5,618 nucleotides of DNA, taken from assembly GCA_021617435.1 (NCBI GenBank), contig JAJWCP010000090.1, forward strand, positions 1 through 5,618, given 5' to 3'. The translations under genes and the position numbers were made by a program. Each line of letters begins with the position of its first letter. Position 1 is the stretch's first letter. The DNA comes from Pseudomonadota bacterium (GTDB lineage: Bacteria > Pseudomonadota > Alphaproteobacteria > RF32 > CAG-239). Below are positions 5,576 through 5,618 of this stretch, in pieces. The notes under the pieces are model-generated. The model was not told the origin of the DNA, did not search any database, and worked only from the letters and a program-made list of their open reading frames with translations.

Positions 5576-5618
5576 CTTTGCGCTAAAAAATTTAATTAAG
5601 CTCATGCTTCTTTTATAT

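Overview
The window looks like chromosomal DNA from a moderately AT-rich alphaproteobacterium. The ParE, ribosomal protein S2 and EF-Ts sequences are of alphaproteobacterial type (for example the ParE string RPGMYIGGTDE and the S2 string GVHFGHHARRWNP). The prepilin start GRSMVEMLGVLAIVGVLSVG and the small palindromic repeats with a CTTGA loop recall uncultured gut or host-associated alphaproteobacteria. That narrower placement is from memory and is inference.

Layout: (1) positions 1-749, plus strand, hold a type IV pilin-like gene. Its 5' part is built over two oppositely oriented copies of a 32-bp palindromic repeat, and its true start is unclear or lies upstream of the window. (2) Positions 746-2734, minus strand, hold parE (topoisomerase IV subunit B), which meets the pilin gene tail to tail with overlapping stop codons. 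(3) Positions 2735-3002 are a divergent control region with candidate promoters for parE and rpsB and a possible structured rpsB leader. (4) Positions 3003-4810, plus strand, hold rpsB and tsf, separated by a GC-rich hairpin and closed by a strong intrinsic terminator at 4831-4857. (5) Positions 4876-5144 hold a decayed rtcB (RNA ligase) remnant with no start codon, a 1-nt frameshift, and nearly all of the catalytic middle deleted, so that the first ~45 codons abut the last ~40. (6) Positions 5181-5534 hold an unrecognised small ORF with higher GC and different codon choice, ending in its own intrinsic terminator at 5551-5575.

Functionally, the core is ordinary housekeeping: chromosome decatenation (ParE) and translation (S2, EF-Ts). 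The pilin gene and the stretch after tsf are the accessory parts. The points most worth checking are the eroded rtcB, the orphan ORF beside it, the four-cysteine zinc-knuckle-like insert in EF-Ts, and the palindromic repeats translated into the prepilin leader. I saw no complete novel defence or mobile system. No CRISPR array, transposase, tRNA or rRNA gene was recognised.
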